Assembly: GCA_902493515.1 (NCBI GenBank)
Contig: CABUPE010000017.1
Coordinates: forward strand, 1-49,129
Length of the DNA stretch: 49,129 nt
Direction: 5' to 3'
DNA from: an uncultured Collinsella sp.
GTDB taxonomy: Bacteria; Actinomycetota; Coriobacteriia; Coriobacteriales; Coriobacteriaceae
Below the pieces are notes generated by a model, which did no database searches, had not been told where the DNA came from, and was given only the letters and a program-made list of their open reading frames with translations. The position numbers were made by a program, and so were the translations under genes. This document shows, one piece after another, positions 8,113 through 16,465 of this stretch. Positions within the stretch are counted from its first letter, which is position 1. Every line of letters starts with the position of its first letter.

Positions 8113-10116
8113 ATGTCGAAGCAAGCGGTCGTTGGAATCTTGGCGCACGTCGATGCCGGCAAGACCACGTTGGCCGAGGTCATGCTGTTCAACGCGGGTC
8201 GCATTCGCAAGCGCGGCCGCGTGGACGATGGCGATTCGCATCTGGACACGAACGCGATCGAGCGCGAGCGTGGCATCACGATTTTTTCGTCGCAGGCCGT
8301 GCTCGACCACGGTGATACCCACGTCATGCTCGTGGATGCGCCCGGCCACGTCGATTTTTCGGCCGAGGCGGAGCGCACGCTGCGCGCGCTTGACTATGCG
8401 ATTTTGGTTGTGGGTGCCAACGACGGCGTGCAGGGACACACCGAAACCCTGTGGCGCCTGCTTGCACGTTATGACATCCCGACATTCATCTTCATCAACA
8501 AAATCGATTTGGAGAATCCCGGCCGCGATGTTTTGCTGGCACAACTTGGGCAACGTCTCTCCGAGGGCTGCCTGGATGCCGGCGAACTGCTGGCGGGCGG
8601 CTCCGTTCAGGAGGACGCTGCTGCGTTGGACGAGGCGGCGCTCGAGGAGTTTCTTGAGGCGGGTGAGCTTTCCGCCGCGACGCTGTCGCGCATGGTTGCC
8701 GAGCGCAAGCTCTTTCCTTGCTTTGCCGGATCGGCGCTCAAGGACCAAGGCGTGGACGAACTGCTGGATGGCATATGCGCGCTGATGCGCGAACAGGCAT
8801 GGCACCCGGAGTTTGCCGCGCGCGTCTATCGTGTCAGCCGCGGGGATCGCGGTGAGCGCTTGGCATGGGTTAAAGTGACCGGCGGCACGCTGCATGCCAA
8901 GCAGATGATTGGCGGACGTTCCGGTGCCGAGGCATGGGAGCAGAAGGTCGATCAGGTACGCATCTATAACGGCGAGAAGTATGAGCTTGCCCAAGAAGTT
9001 GCTGCTGGCGGTATTTGTGCCGTGACGGGCCTTGCGCACGTTCGCCCGGGGGACGCCCTGGGCGCGGAGCCCGCGGGCGATGCACCTGTCATTGCGCCGG
9101 TTCTCACCTATACGGTGCTGCCGAACGAGCACGATGTCCATACGGTGTTCCAATCGCTGGCCGAGCTTGCCGACGAGGATCCCATGCTCGGCGTAAGCTG
9201 GAATACGCATCTTGAACAAATACATCTGCAGCTCATGGGAGCGGTGCAGCTCGAGGTCGTGCAGCGCGTTCTTGCCGATCGTTTTGGCCTTGCGGTCGAG
9301 TTTGAGCCCGGCGGCATTCTCTATAAGGAGACTATTTCGCAGCCGGTCGAGGGCGTGGGCCACTTTGAGCCGCTGCGCCACTATGCCGAGGTACATCTGC
9401 GCCTGGAGCCGTTGCCAGCGGGTTCGGGCGTGCAGTTTGGCACCGTGACCTCGACCGACGAGCTCGATCTTAACTGGCAGCGTTTGGCACTCACCAACGC
9501 CATGGAGCGCGATCACCTGGGCGTGCTGACCGGCTCGCCCATCGCCGATGTGCGCATTACACTCACGGGCGGCCGTGCGCATGCCAAACACACCGAGGGC
9601 GGCGACTTTCGCCAGGCCACGTACCGCGCGATTCGCCAGGGTTTGATGCAGGCGCGTGACGCCGGCGCGGCGGTGCTGTTGGAGCCGTGGTATCGCTTTG
9701 AGCTCGAGGTGCCGGGGGAGTGCGTGGGCCGGGCACTCTCGGATGCCACGCGCATGGGTGCCGAGTACGAGCCGCCGACGATGGCGGGAGACCGGGCGAA
9801 GCTTGTGGGTCGCGTGCCGGCATCTGAGGTGCAGGATTACGCGCTGGAGGTGGCCGCCTATACGAGTGGTCGTGGGCATCTGTACCTAGAGTTCGCCGGC
9901 TATGCGGCTTGCCATGATGCCGAGCGCGTCATCGAGACGGCCGCCTATGAGCCCGAGGCCGATCTGCCCAACACGCCCGATTCGGTCTTTTGCTCCCACG
10001 GCGCCGGTTACACGGTCAAATGGTACGACGTCCCCGAGGCAGCCCACGTAAAGGTCGATCCCTCCACCTTCCGCCCCTGGCGAGCAGCAGACGCAGAGTT
10101 CTTCTGCCATAGGTGA
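8113..10116 (+). CDS. EF-G-like GTPase, ribosomal protection (TetM/OtrA-like) family
   Basis: Translational GTPase of 667 residues related to tetracycline ribosomal protection proteins and EF-G. G1 AHVDAGKTTL is at 11-20, switch I RGITIF at 53-58, G3 DAPGH at 75-79 and G4 NKID at 129-132. The domain II, III, IV and V order then follows, ending in the family-like YTSGRGHLYLEFAGY segment. True Tet(M)-type proteins are about 640 residues. Chromosomal relatives in Gram-positives may have general ribosome-release roles, so tetracycline resistance is not proven. ATG 8113 has GAGGAGAG upstream; the frame is open 23 codons earlier, but without homology. GC and codon use match the neighbours. Confidence 0.88.
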   Translation: MSKQAVVGILAHVDAGKTTLAEVMLFNAGRIRKRGRVDDGDSHLDTNAIERERGITIFSSQAVLDHGDTHVMLVDAPGHVDFSAEAERTLRALDYAILVVGANDGVQGHTETLWRLLARYDIPTFIFINKIDLENPGRDVLLAQLGQRLSEGCLDAGELLAGGSVQEDAAALDEAALEEFLEAGELSAATLSRMVAERKLFPCFAGSALKDQGVDELLDGICALMREQAWHPEFAARVYRVSRGDRGERLAWVKVTGGTLHAKQMIGGRSGAEAWEQKVDQVRIYNGEKYELAQEVAAGGICAVTGLAHVRPGDALGAEPAGDAPVIAPVLTYTVLPNEHDVHTVFQSLAELADEDPMLGVSWNTHLEQIHLQLMGAVQLEVVQRVLADRFGLAVEFEPGGILYKETISQPVEGVGHFEPLRHYAEVHLRLEPLPAGSGVQFGTVTSTDELDLNWQRLALTNAMERDHLGVLTGSPIADVRITLTGGRAHAKHTEGGDFRQATYRAIRQGLMQARDAGAAVLLEPWYRFELEVPGECVGRALSDATRMGAEYEPPTMAGDRAKLVGRVPASEVQDYALEVAAYTSGRGHLYLEFAGYAACHDAERVIETAAYEPEADLPNTPDSVFCSHGAGYTVKWYDVPEAAHVKVDPSTFRPWRAADAEFFCHR

Positions 10117-10144
10117 TAGAAGGGCGGCCTCTTTGTCACCTGCT

Positions 10145-10176
10145 GTTGGTATAACTCGGTATAAGTTGGTATAACT
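10145..10176 (+). promoter_or_regulatory. Phased direct-repeat array before AAA ATPase gene
   Basis: GGTATAA occurs at 10148, 10158 and 10168, exactly 10 bp apart. The first and third copies share the 12-mer GTTGGTATAACT, 20 bp apart. It ends 34 bases before the ATPase start, and each TATAAC could serve as a -10 box. Phasing on one DNA face suggests cooperative binding by a regulator, possibly the ATPase itself through its C-terminal winged helix. Confidence 0.6.
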
Positions 10177-10209
10177 ATAGGCAGCGTTTGCCAATCCGAG
10201 GAGGCCGAC

Positions 10210-11328
10210 ATGAATCCAAATCCCTTTAAGCCAACGGCAGGCAAGCGGCCTCCGATGCTCATTGGTCGCGAGTCGGTCATCGAAGATTTCGAGGAAGGGC
10301 TCGATAACGGCGCCGGAGCGCCGGGCAGGCTCATGCTCATTACGGGAAACCGCGGCTGCGGCAAGACGGTTCTCCTGCGGGAGCTGCAACGTCTGGCCAG
10401 CGAGCGCGGATGGGCGGTTGTCTCCGATTCCGCTTCTCTTGGCTTATGTGATCGCTTGGCCGACGCGCTTCGCTCGAATAGGCCCGTTGTGACGTCAATG
10501 GAATTCGGTTCGTCGTTTGGCCGGATGTCGGTCGAGGCGGCGCGAGCAAAGGGCGAAACGTTGCGAGGGCTGCTCAACGAGCGCCTCAAGAAGCTCGGTC
10601 CAGGCAAGGGCATACTGTTTGCGATTGACGAGGCGCAATCTGCGTCTATCGAGGAACTAGCGGCTCTTGCCGTTCTCTATCAACAGGTGCTCGGAGACCA
10701 GGATGCCACGGGCTTGTCCGATAGCGACCAGCGCGGTCTTGCGCTGGCGTTCGCCGGCTTACCCAGTATGGTTGACGATCTGCTCGAAGAGCCGAGCGTG
10801 ACATTTTTGCGGCGTGCCCAGCAGCGTACGTTGGGGGCGATCTCTTTGCCCAAGGTACGCGATTCGTATATCCAGACGGTCAAAGACGCTGGTCTTTACG
10901 TTGACGCGGAGACGGCGGACCTTGCGGCACACAAGAGCATGGGGCATCCATATATGGTTCAGCTGGTGGGCTATTACATGTGGCGGTCTGCTGTTCGACG
11001 CGGCTCGCAGGTCATCGAAAGGCGCGATGTCGAGGATGGCCATGCGGATGCCGTCTCCGAGTTCTACGAAGCGGTTGACGCGCCCCTGTATTACGGGCTG
11101 CGCAGTCCACAGCGCCTCTTTATCGAGGCTATGGCGGTTGACGAGAACAAACCGACGCGCATGGCGGATATCATTGAGCGTTGTGATCGTACCCAGAGCT
11201 GGGCGAGTAAATATCGCGCAAGCCTGATTCGCGAGCGCGTCATCGAGGCTGCCGGATACGGCCTCGTCCGGTTTACCGTGCCCATGCTGGGCGCGTACGT
11301 TCGCGATCGAGTTTTATGGCATGAGTAG
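10210..11328 (+). CDS. AAA/STAND-like ATPase with C-terminal winged helix (copy 1)
   Basis: A 372-residue P-loop ATPase. It opens NPFKPTAGKRPPMLIGRE, then Walker A GNRGCGKT at 46-53 and Walker B ILFAIDEAQ at 135-143. The conserved FLRRAQQRTLG and a GHPYMVQLVGYY segment resemble AAA_16/archaeal-type ATPases. The C-terminal region (about 295-372) looks like a winged helix (RMADIIERC...SKYRASLIRERVIEAAGYG). Walker motifs and the FLRRAQQ block are shared with a paralog at 13875-14975 on the other side of the UvrA-like gene. GGAGG precedes the ATG. Its stop overlaps the longest possible UvrA-like frame, so the two are probably co-transcribed. Role unknown: perhaps a DNA-associated switch or regulator. 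Confidence 0.85.
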   Translation: MNPNPFKPTAGKRPPMLIGRESVIEDFEEGLDNGAGAPGRLMLITGNRGCGKTVLLRELQRLASERGWAVVSDSASLGLCDRLADALRSNRPVVTSMEFGSSFGRMSVEAARAKGETLRGLLNERLKKLGPGKGILFAIDEAQSASIEELAALAVLYQQVLGDQDATGLSDSDQRGLALAFAGLPSMVDDLLEEPSVTFLRRAQQRTLGAISLPKVRDSYIQTVKDAGLYVDAETADLAAHKSMGHPYMVQLVGYYMWRSAVRRGSQVIERRDVEDGHADAVSEFYEAVDAPLYYGLRSPQRLFIEAMAVDENKPTRMADIIERCDRTQSWASKYRASLIRERVIEAAGYGLVRFTVPMLGAYVRDRVLWHE

Positions 11329-11353
11329 GGTGATAAAGGTGACGGAACAGAAG

Positions 11354-13834
11354 ATGAGCCCGCAGGCTATCGAGGTGCGTGGCGCGCGCGTCCATAACCT
11401 TAAGGACATCGATATCGATATTCCGCTGGGAAAGCTTGTGGGCATTGCCGGCGTGTCGGGTTCGGGCAAGAGTTCGCTGGCGCTGGGGGTTCTTTATGCC
11501 GAGGGCTCGCGCCGTTACCTGGAGGCGCTCAGCACCTATACCCGCCGTCGCCTGACGCAGGCCGAGCACGCTCAGGTGGATGAGGTATTGCACGTGCCGG
11601 CGGCACTCGCATTGCATCAGCGCCCCAGCGTGCCGGGCGTGCGGTCCACTTTTGGCACCATGACTGAACTCAACAATAGCCTGCGTCTGCTCTTTAGCCG
11701 TTGCGCCCATCATGTGTGCCCGCATTGCGGGGCGCGTGTGGAGCCGAGCCTTAACGTTGCCGCAGGCCTATCGCTCGCGTGCCCTGCATGCGGTCGTGAG
11801 TTCTACGCGCCGAGCGCCGAGGACCTTGCGTTTAACAGCGGCGGTGCGTGTCCCACCTGCGGCGGCACCGGTGTCATGCGCGAGGTGGACGAGGCGAGCT
11901 TGGTACCCGACGAGTCAAAGACTATCAACGAGGGCGCGGTGCTTCCTTGGGGCACGCTCATGTGGGATCTGATGAAGCAGGTGGCCGGCGAGATGGGCGT
12001 GCGCACCGACGTGCCGTTTAACCAGCTCACGCCTCAAGAGCGCGACATCGTGTTTCATGGTCCGGCGGTTAAGAAGCACATTCTCTACGTCCCCAAAAAC
12101 GGCGAGGGCGCCACGCCGCTCGACTTTACCTATTACAACGCCGTCTATACCGTCGAGAATGCGCTCGCCAAGGTCAAGGACGATAAGGGCTTAAAACGCG
12201 TTGCGCGCTTTTTGCGCGAGGGCCCATGCCGCGATTGCGGCGGCACGCGTCTCTCCGAGGCTGCGCGCCAGCCCCAGGTGCGCGGTATCAATCTGGCGCA
12301 GGCGGCGGCTATGACGCTAGGCGAGGCGATTGAGTGGGTGCGCGGGGTGCCCGCATTCTTGCCGCCCGAGATGCGGCCCATGGCGACGGATATCTGCGAT
12401 TCGTTTTTGAGCGCGGCCCGTCGTCTGGTCGACTTGGGTCTCGATTACCTTTCACTCGACCGCGCCGGCGCCACGCTTTCCACGGGTGAGCGCCAACGCG
12501 TGCAGCTTGCTCGCGTGGTGCGTAACCGATCGACAGGCGTGCTTTATGTGCTGGACGAGCCTTCGATCGGCTTGCATCCTGCCAATGTCGACGGCCTGGT
12601 AGGCGTGATGCGAGATCTGGTGGATGACGGCAACACCGTGGTTGTTGTCGACCACGATACGCGCGTACTGGCGGATGCCGACTATCTGGTCGAGATGGGT
12701 CCCGTTGCCGGAGCAGGCGGCGGCAATGTGATCGCCGCTGGTACGGTAGACAAGGTCGAGCGATCGCAGGGCAGTCGCATCGCGCCGTTTTTGCGCTCAG
12801 AGTCCAAGCGCTTGCGTCCGCAGGTGACTGACGACGACATGTTCGACCAGGGCCATATCCGTATGGCGACCGATACCATCCACACCGTCAAGCCGCTCGA
12901 AGTCGATATCCCGCGCGGTCGCCTTGTCGCGGTGACGGGCGTTTCGGGTTCGGGCAAGACGACATTGGTGCTCGAGACGCTCATTCCGGCACTCAAGGCG
13001 CAGGCAGCCGGCGAGCGCCTGCCAAGACACGTGCGTTGGGTCGATGCCGAGGGCATTAGCCGCGCAAATCTGATTGACGCTACGCCCATCGGCGCCAACG
13101 TGCGCTCGACGGTGGCAACCTATGCCGACATCCATGACGAGCTGCGTCGCGCCTTCGCCCGTACGCCCGAGGCCAAGGCGGCCGGCTACAAGGCGGGTGC
13201 CTTTAGCTACAACACCGGCGCCTTGCGCTGCCCTACGTGCGACGGCACGGGCTCGATATCGCTCGACGTGCAGTTTTTGCCCGATGTCGAGATCGTCTGC
13301 CCGGCATGTCGCGGCTCACGTTATGCAGACGCTGCTTCGCATATCCATCGTGAGGGCAAGGACGGGAGCTTGCTGACGTTGCCGCAGCTCATGGATATGA
13401 GTGTGGATGAGGCGCTCGACGCCACACTGGGGCTCAAGAAGGTTCAGGTGCGCTTGCAGACCTTGCACGACCTGGGCCTGGGTTATCTCACGCTTGGCGA
13501 GCCCACACCGGCGCTTTCGGGCGGTGAGGCACAGCGCCTTAAGCTCGCGAGTGAGATGGGCCGCGTGCAGGATGATGCCGTATTCGTATTTGACGAGCCC
13601 ACGATCGGACTACATCCGCTCGATGTTCAGGTGTTGCTGAGTGTGTTCGACGGACTCGTTGCCAAGGGCGCCACAGTTGTCGTGATCGAGCATGACCTCG
13701 ACCTTATCCGCAACGCCGATTACGTGATCGACATGGGCCCGGGCGGTGGCGACGCCGGCGGGCAAATCGTCTGCGCCGGCACTCCGGGCGACATCGCAGT
13801 TTGCTCCGCAAGCATCACCGGCCGCTATCTATAG
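11354..13834 (+). CDS. UvrA-like ABC ATPase (short, class II/UvrA2 type)
   Basis: A DNA-damage-recognition-type ABC protein of 826 residues, shorter than the roughly 940 of canonical UvrA. Both nucleotide sites are complete: Walker A GVSGSGKSSL and GVSGSGKTTL, signatures LSTGERQR and LSGGEAQR, Walker B VLYVLDEPSIGLHP and VFVFDEPTIGLHP. Zinc-finger cysteine pairs (CPHCG/CPACG, CPTCGG, CRDCGG, CPTCDG/CPACRG) are present. The shortening resembles UvrA2 proteins, which lack the UvrB-binding insertion and are linked to drug or DNA-adduct tolerance. Which role applies here is unknown. ATG 11354 follows AAAGGTGA and aligns with usual UvrA starts; an ATG at 11321 overlaps the ATPase stop. Confidence 0.9.
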   Translation: MSPQAIEVRGARVHNLKDIDIDIPLGKLVGIAGVSGSGKSSLALGVLYAEGSRRYLEALSTYTRRRLTQAEHAQVDEVLHVPAALALHQRPSVPGVRSTFGTMTELNNSLRLLFSRCAHHVCPHCGARVEPSLNVAAGLSLACPACGREFYAPSAEDLAFNSGGACPTCGGTGVMREVDEASLVPDESKTINEGAVLPWGTLMWDLMKQVAGEMGVRTDVPFNQLTPQERDIVFHGPAVKKHILYVPKNGEGATPLDFTYYNAVYTVENALAKVKDDKGLKRVARFLREGPCRDCGGTRLSEAARQPQVRGINLAQAAAMTLGEAIEWVRGVPAFLPPEMRPMATDICDSFLSAARRLVDLGLDYLSLDRAGATLSTGERQRVQLARVVRNRSTGVLYVLDEPSIGLHPANVDGLVGVMRDLVDDGNTVVVVDHDTRVLADADYLVEMGPVAGAGGGNVIAAGTVDKVERSQGSRIAPFLRSESKRLRPQVTDDDMFDQGHIRMATDTIHTVKPLEVDIPRGRLVAVTGVSGSGKTTLVLETLIPALKAQAAGERLPRHVRWVDAEGISRANLIDATPIGANVRSTVATYADIHDELRRAFARTPEAKAAGYKAGAFSYNTGALRCPTCDGTGSISLDVQFLPDVEIVCPACRGSRYADAASHIHREGKDGSLLTLPQLMDMSVDEALDATLGLKKVQVRLQTLHDLGLGYLTLGEPTPALSGGEAQRLKLASEMGRVQDDAVFVFDEPTIGLHPLDVQVLLSVFDGLVAKGATVVVIEHDLDLIRNADYVIDMGPGGGDAGGQIVCAGTPGDIAVCSASITGRYL

Positions 13835-13836
13835 AC

Positions 13837-13869
13837 AATGAGGCAAAGGGACAGTCCCTTTGCCTCATT
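13837..13869. repeat. GGGAC palindrome between convergent genes
   Basis: A 33-bp near-perfect palindrome with arms AATGAGGCAAAGGGAC and complement (16 bp each) around one central A. It lies 2 bases after the UvrA-like stop and 5 bases before the stop of the convergent ATPase gene. It closely matches the palindrome at 18801-18835, sharing the core GGCAAAGGGAC-N-GTCCCTTTGCC. It may act as a bidirectional terminator. Confidence 0.85.
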
Positions 13870-13874
13870 GATGC

Positions 13875-14975
13875 CTATTTCACGCATTGAGCTGCGAGAT
13901 AGTCGCGGAAGAATGGCAATTCAAATGCGACGAGCCCTCGTCCTCGCTCCCCGATGATGCCGGCGTCTATCATGCGGCGTCGGTAGCGGGAGACCTGCTG
14001 CGGCGAACGCTTAAGGCGCTCGACAAGGTCAGCGGTGGTGGACTCTTCCTCGTCATCGAGCATGGCGATGAGGAATCGCTTGTCCTCTGCAGTGAGTTCC
14101 CGATAGGTTGCCGCGAGGATTCGGTCGTCCATCTCGTCGCGCGCGATTTTGATTCCCAGGTCAAAGTCGCGTGACGAGATTTCCTTCGAATCGCTTGTGA
14201 GATCCCAGGCACGGTAGCCTACGAGTTGCAATAGGAAGGGAAAACCAGAGATCGAGCGAACGGCTCTATCGATTCCCTCAGCATCTGCCAGGCGATCGTT
14301 TTCCTGGATTGTGCGAATCAAGGCCTCGCGTACGTCATAGTCGGCAATGCGACCCAGATGATATTGTTGGGCGCGGCGAAGGAACGAGACCGTCTTGTGG
14401 TTCAGCAACGTCGAGACATTGTTGGGAAGTCCCGCCATGAGCAGGGCGACGCGTTTCCCATCGGTCACAAAGTGCTGATACGTCGCTGCGAGCTGAATCA
14501 TCTCGTCGAGTGTCGGGTCCACCTCGTCAACCGTGACGAGCAGACCGGTGCCCGCCTCGTTGAGCTGGTCGATGATGTCGCTCATGCGATAACGCCAGGT
14601 TGAGGCATCGTGAACGCGATTGACCTCGATGCTGCCGAGCGGTGCAATTCCGAGACCGGTGACTTCGAAGTGGTTGGACGATTCGATGAGATGGGCTGCG
14701 GCGCGTTTCGTCCCGAACTCGATTTCCTCAAGCATTCCCGGGAGCGCGGTCGTCTTTACGGCTATCCAGCCGTGGGATTCCGCCCTTGTCGCGAGCGACG
14801 ACATGAGAGCGGTTTTACCGGTTCCACGCGCGCCTGAGAAGATCGAGGTCAATTCTGGGCGCCTGCGCTGGCTCAAGAAGGCACGGTCCAAATCCCGAAT
14901 AATCTGCTGTCTGCCAGCGAGATGGGCAGGAACCTCACCAAAACTGGGGGTAAACGGGTTTTCGAGGTATTCCAC
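13875..14975 (-). CDS. AAA/STAND-like ATPase with C-terminal winged helix (copy 2)
   Basis: A 366-residue paralog of the ATPase at 10210. Walker A GARGTGKT is at 48-55 and Walker B LLVTVDEVD at 145-153. The shared FLRRAQQYHLG and LLQLVGYRAW segments follow, then a C-terminal winged helix with TTADLVERLKRSPQQVSRYRRR and a basic GERGRG turn. It starts at GTG 14975 with AAAGGAGGG 5-6 bases upstream. A 20-bp-spaced direct-repeat array lies immediately upstream. The helix-turn-helix suggests DNA binding, and coupling to ATP state suggests a nucleotide-dependent transcription factor or defence sensor; both are inference. It converges on the UvrA-like gene. Confidence 0.85.
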   Translation of the reverse strand: MEYLENPFTPSFGEVPAHLAGRQQIIRDLDRAFLSQRRRPELTSIFSGARGTGKTALMSSLATRAESHGWIAVKTTALPGMLEEIEFGTKRAAAHLIESSNHFEVTGLGIAPLGSIEVNRVHDASTWRYRMSDIIDQLNEAGTGLLVTVDEVDPTLDEMIQLAATYQHFVTDGKRVALLMAGLPNNVSTLLNHKTVSFLRRAQQYHLGRIADYDVREALIRTIQENDRLADAEGIDRAVRSISGFPFLLQLVGYRAWDLTSDSKEISSRDFDLGIKIARDEMDDRILAATYRELTAEDKRFLIAMLDDEEESTTADLVERLKRSPQQVSRYRRRMIDAGIIGERGRGLVAFELPFFRDYLAAQCVK

Positions 14976-14999
14976 AATGCCCTCCTTTAGCGTCTCGGG

Positions 15000-15051
15000 T
15001 TAATTTCATTTTATTCTAGTTAATCTCAATTAAAAACGATTAATTTCATTT
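15000..15051 (-). promoter_or_regulatory. 20-bp-spaced direct-repeat array before the second ATPase gene
   Basis: Plus-strand TTAATTTCATTT occurs at 15000 and 15040, with TTAATCTCAATT between them at 15020, giving exact 20-bp spacing. The array lies 25 bases upstream of the GTG start of the minus-strand ATPase. Such phasing (two helical turns) fits cooperative repressor binding over the promoter and mirrors the array before the other ATPase gene, although the motif differs. Confidence 0.6.
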
Positions 15052-15117
15052 CAAAGCATAAAGTTGGCGCCGTGCGTTATCGAAGCGGTGCTTGAATAGC
15101 TTACGTTGGAGCCCGAA

Positions 15118-15134
15118 AATGGGTTCAACCCATT
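15118..15134. promoter_or_regulatory. Palindrome upstream of the recombinase gene
   Basis: AATGGGTTCAACCCATT, a 17-bp palindrome with a single unpaired centre, lies 79 bases before the recombinase start. It could be an operator or part of a resolution (res/dif-like) site bound by the adjacent serine recombinase. I found no second copy to pair with it. Confidence 0.4.
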
Positions 15135-15212
15135 CGCGAAATTTGCACGCCCTATTGTGAGTGGGATCTCAGATGAGCTGAAGCTGCCATCGTGCGGCTG
15201 ATAGGGGCAATT

Positions 15213-15848
15213 ATGAAAAACAGAATCTATGGGTATGCTCGAGTTTCGTCAGCAGATCAGAACCTGGATCGCCAACTGGATGCGCTGGAGCAGTTTCCGG
15301 TCCAAACGAATTTGATCTATGCTGACAAAGCGAGTGGAAAGGACTTCAGGCGTCCTCAGTACCGGCGTCTTCTTCGTCGTCTGCGCGAAGGGGACGTTCT
15401 GGTGATTAAGAGTATCGATCGATTGGGTCGCGACTACCGTGAAGTTATCGATGAATGGCGTCGCCTAACGACGGACAAACGCGTTGCCATCGTGGTGCTC
15501 GATATGCCATTGCTTGATACACGCGAACAACCCAATGGAATTACGGGGACTTTTATTGCCGATCTAGTGCTTCAGGTTTTGAGCTACGTGGCTCAGGTGG
15601 AGCGCGAAAACATAAAGCAAAGACAAGCTGAAGGTATTGCTTCGGCGCGATCGCGCGGCATTCGATTTGGACGCCCAATGATCGAGCGTCCAGAAAACTA
15701 TCGTTCAGTTGTCCAATCATTTAAAGGAGGTGGGGTGACAAGGCGGGACGCTGCCGCACTATTGGGCGTTAGTCCGTCGACGTTTGATCGTTGGAGACGG
15801 GCGGATTCAGCTATTGTTGACCGCCCGCCGTTTAATCGTTCGCTTTAA
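15213..15848 (+). CDS. Serine recombinase, resolvase/invertase family
   Basis: A 211-residue small serine recombinase that cuts and rejoins DNA through a phosphoserine bond. The catalytic Ser12 sits in YGYARVSS, followed by the usual DQNLDRQLDAL. The active-site arginines appear in IKSIDRLGRDYRE (R70, R73). The long E helix (VLSYVAQVERENIKQRQAEGI) leads to RGIRFGRP and a C-terminal HTH (RRDAAALLGVSPSTFDRWRR). Size fits Hin/gamma-delta enzymes rather than large integrases. I chose the ATG at 15213 because homology starts there; a GTG lies 7 codons upstream. It may resolve or invert local DNA, or be a relic of the mobile element that brought the next genes. Confidence 0.92.
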   Translation: MKNRIYGYARVSSADQNLDRQLDALEQFPVQTNLIYADKASGKDFRRPQYRRLLRRLREGDVLVIKSIDRLGRDYREVIDEWRRLTTDKRVAIVVLDMPLLDTREQPNGITGTFIADLVLQVLSYVAQVERENIKQRQAEGIASARSRGIRFGRPMIERPENYRSVVQSFKGGGVTRRDAAALLGVSPSTFDRWRRADSAIVDRPPFNRSL

Positions 15849-16009
15849 CTAGACAATTTGATGAGGGTAGTATTCTTACGCGGGCCCGCTCCTTCCCTCA
15901 GCATTTATCCAGTTCACGCCCTTAAACCAAATAGTGCCACCGCGTTGTCAATTCGTCTGCTTTTTGATGAGGGGCTATGAGTTGCAACGTCAATCGAAGG
16001 GAAATAGTC

Positions 16010-16465
16010 GTGAAACGAAATATTACTAAAAAGATGCCCATGATGGGTTTGCTTGTACTACTCATCTGTTCTCTGGGGTTCATTTCGGCCTGTTCACAGA
16101 ATGATGCAAACGCTGCAAAGTCGAAATATGTCGACGATAAGGCGATGAATGTTATCGCCGCCGGGTTTGAGAGAAGGTCCGACGTCATTGAATCTAATGC
16201 AAACGATGATGATCCTCATTCAACCGAGAATATCCAGGAAGCTATTGAGGCCGAAATCAAGAACGACAAGGAACTCAAGAACGCTAGGTTTAAGGATTCC
16301 AAGATGCAACAGGACGTAATCACGTATCTGAATCTGCTTGATGACCAGCTTAAAGTGACCGAGGATTACTCGCAATCGTCTTCGGATTATTACGAAGAGT
16401 GGAATAAGGTCTACGATAAGCGGTCTGCGCAGCTCAAAAAGCTTGTTGAAAATTACGGGTTGTAA
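16010..16465 (+). CDS. Lipoprotein, N-terminal part, cut by an in-frame stop
   Basis: This encodes 151 residues before a TAA at 16463-16465. The signal peptide has a KRNITKK basic start, a hydrophobic core LLVLLICSLGF and the lipobox ISAC, so the mature protein would be lipid-anchored outside the cell. The mature part is charged and probably helical (NIQEAIEAEIKNDKEL, DDQLKVTEDYSQSSSDYYEEWNKVY). The reading frame continues for 120 sense codons after the stop (see next entry), so this is probably a broken gene. Start: GTG 16010 with AAGGGA fits a normal signal peptide; an ATG at 15977 with GAGGGG would add 11 residues. It lies 161 bases after the recombinase. Confidence 0.7.
   Translation: MKRNITKKMPMMGLLVLLICSLGFISACSQNDANAAKSKYVDDKAMNVIAAGFERRSDVIESNANDDDPHSTENIQEAIEAEIKNDKELKNARFKDSKMQQDVITYLNLLDDQLKVTEDYSQSSSDYYEEWNKVYDKRSAQLKKLVENYGL

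Noticed and set aside
7741..9879. A 712-codon open frame on the minus strand
   Set aside because: It is fully antisense to the EF-G-like GTPase, has low-complexity His/Arg-rich translation and no domain; an artefact of high GC.
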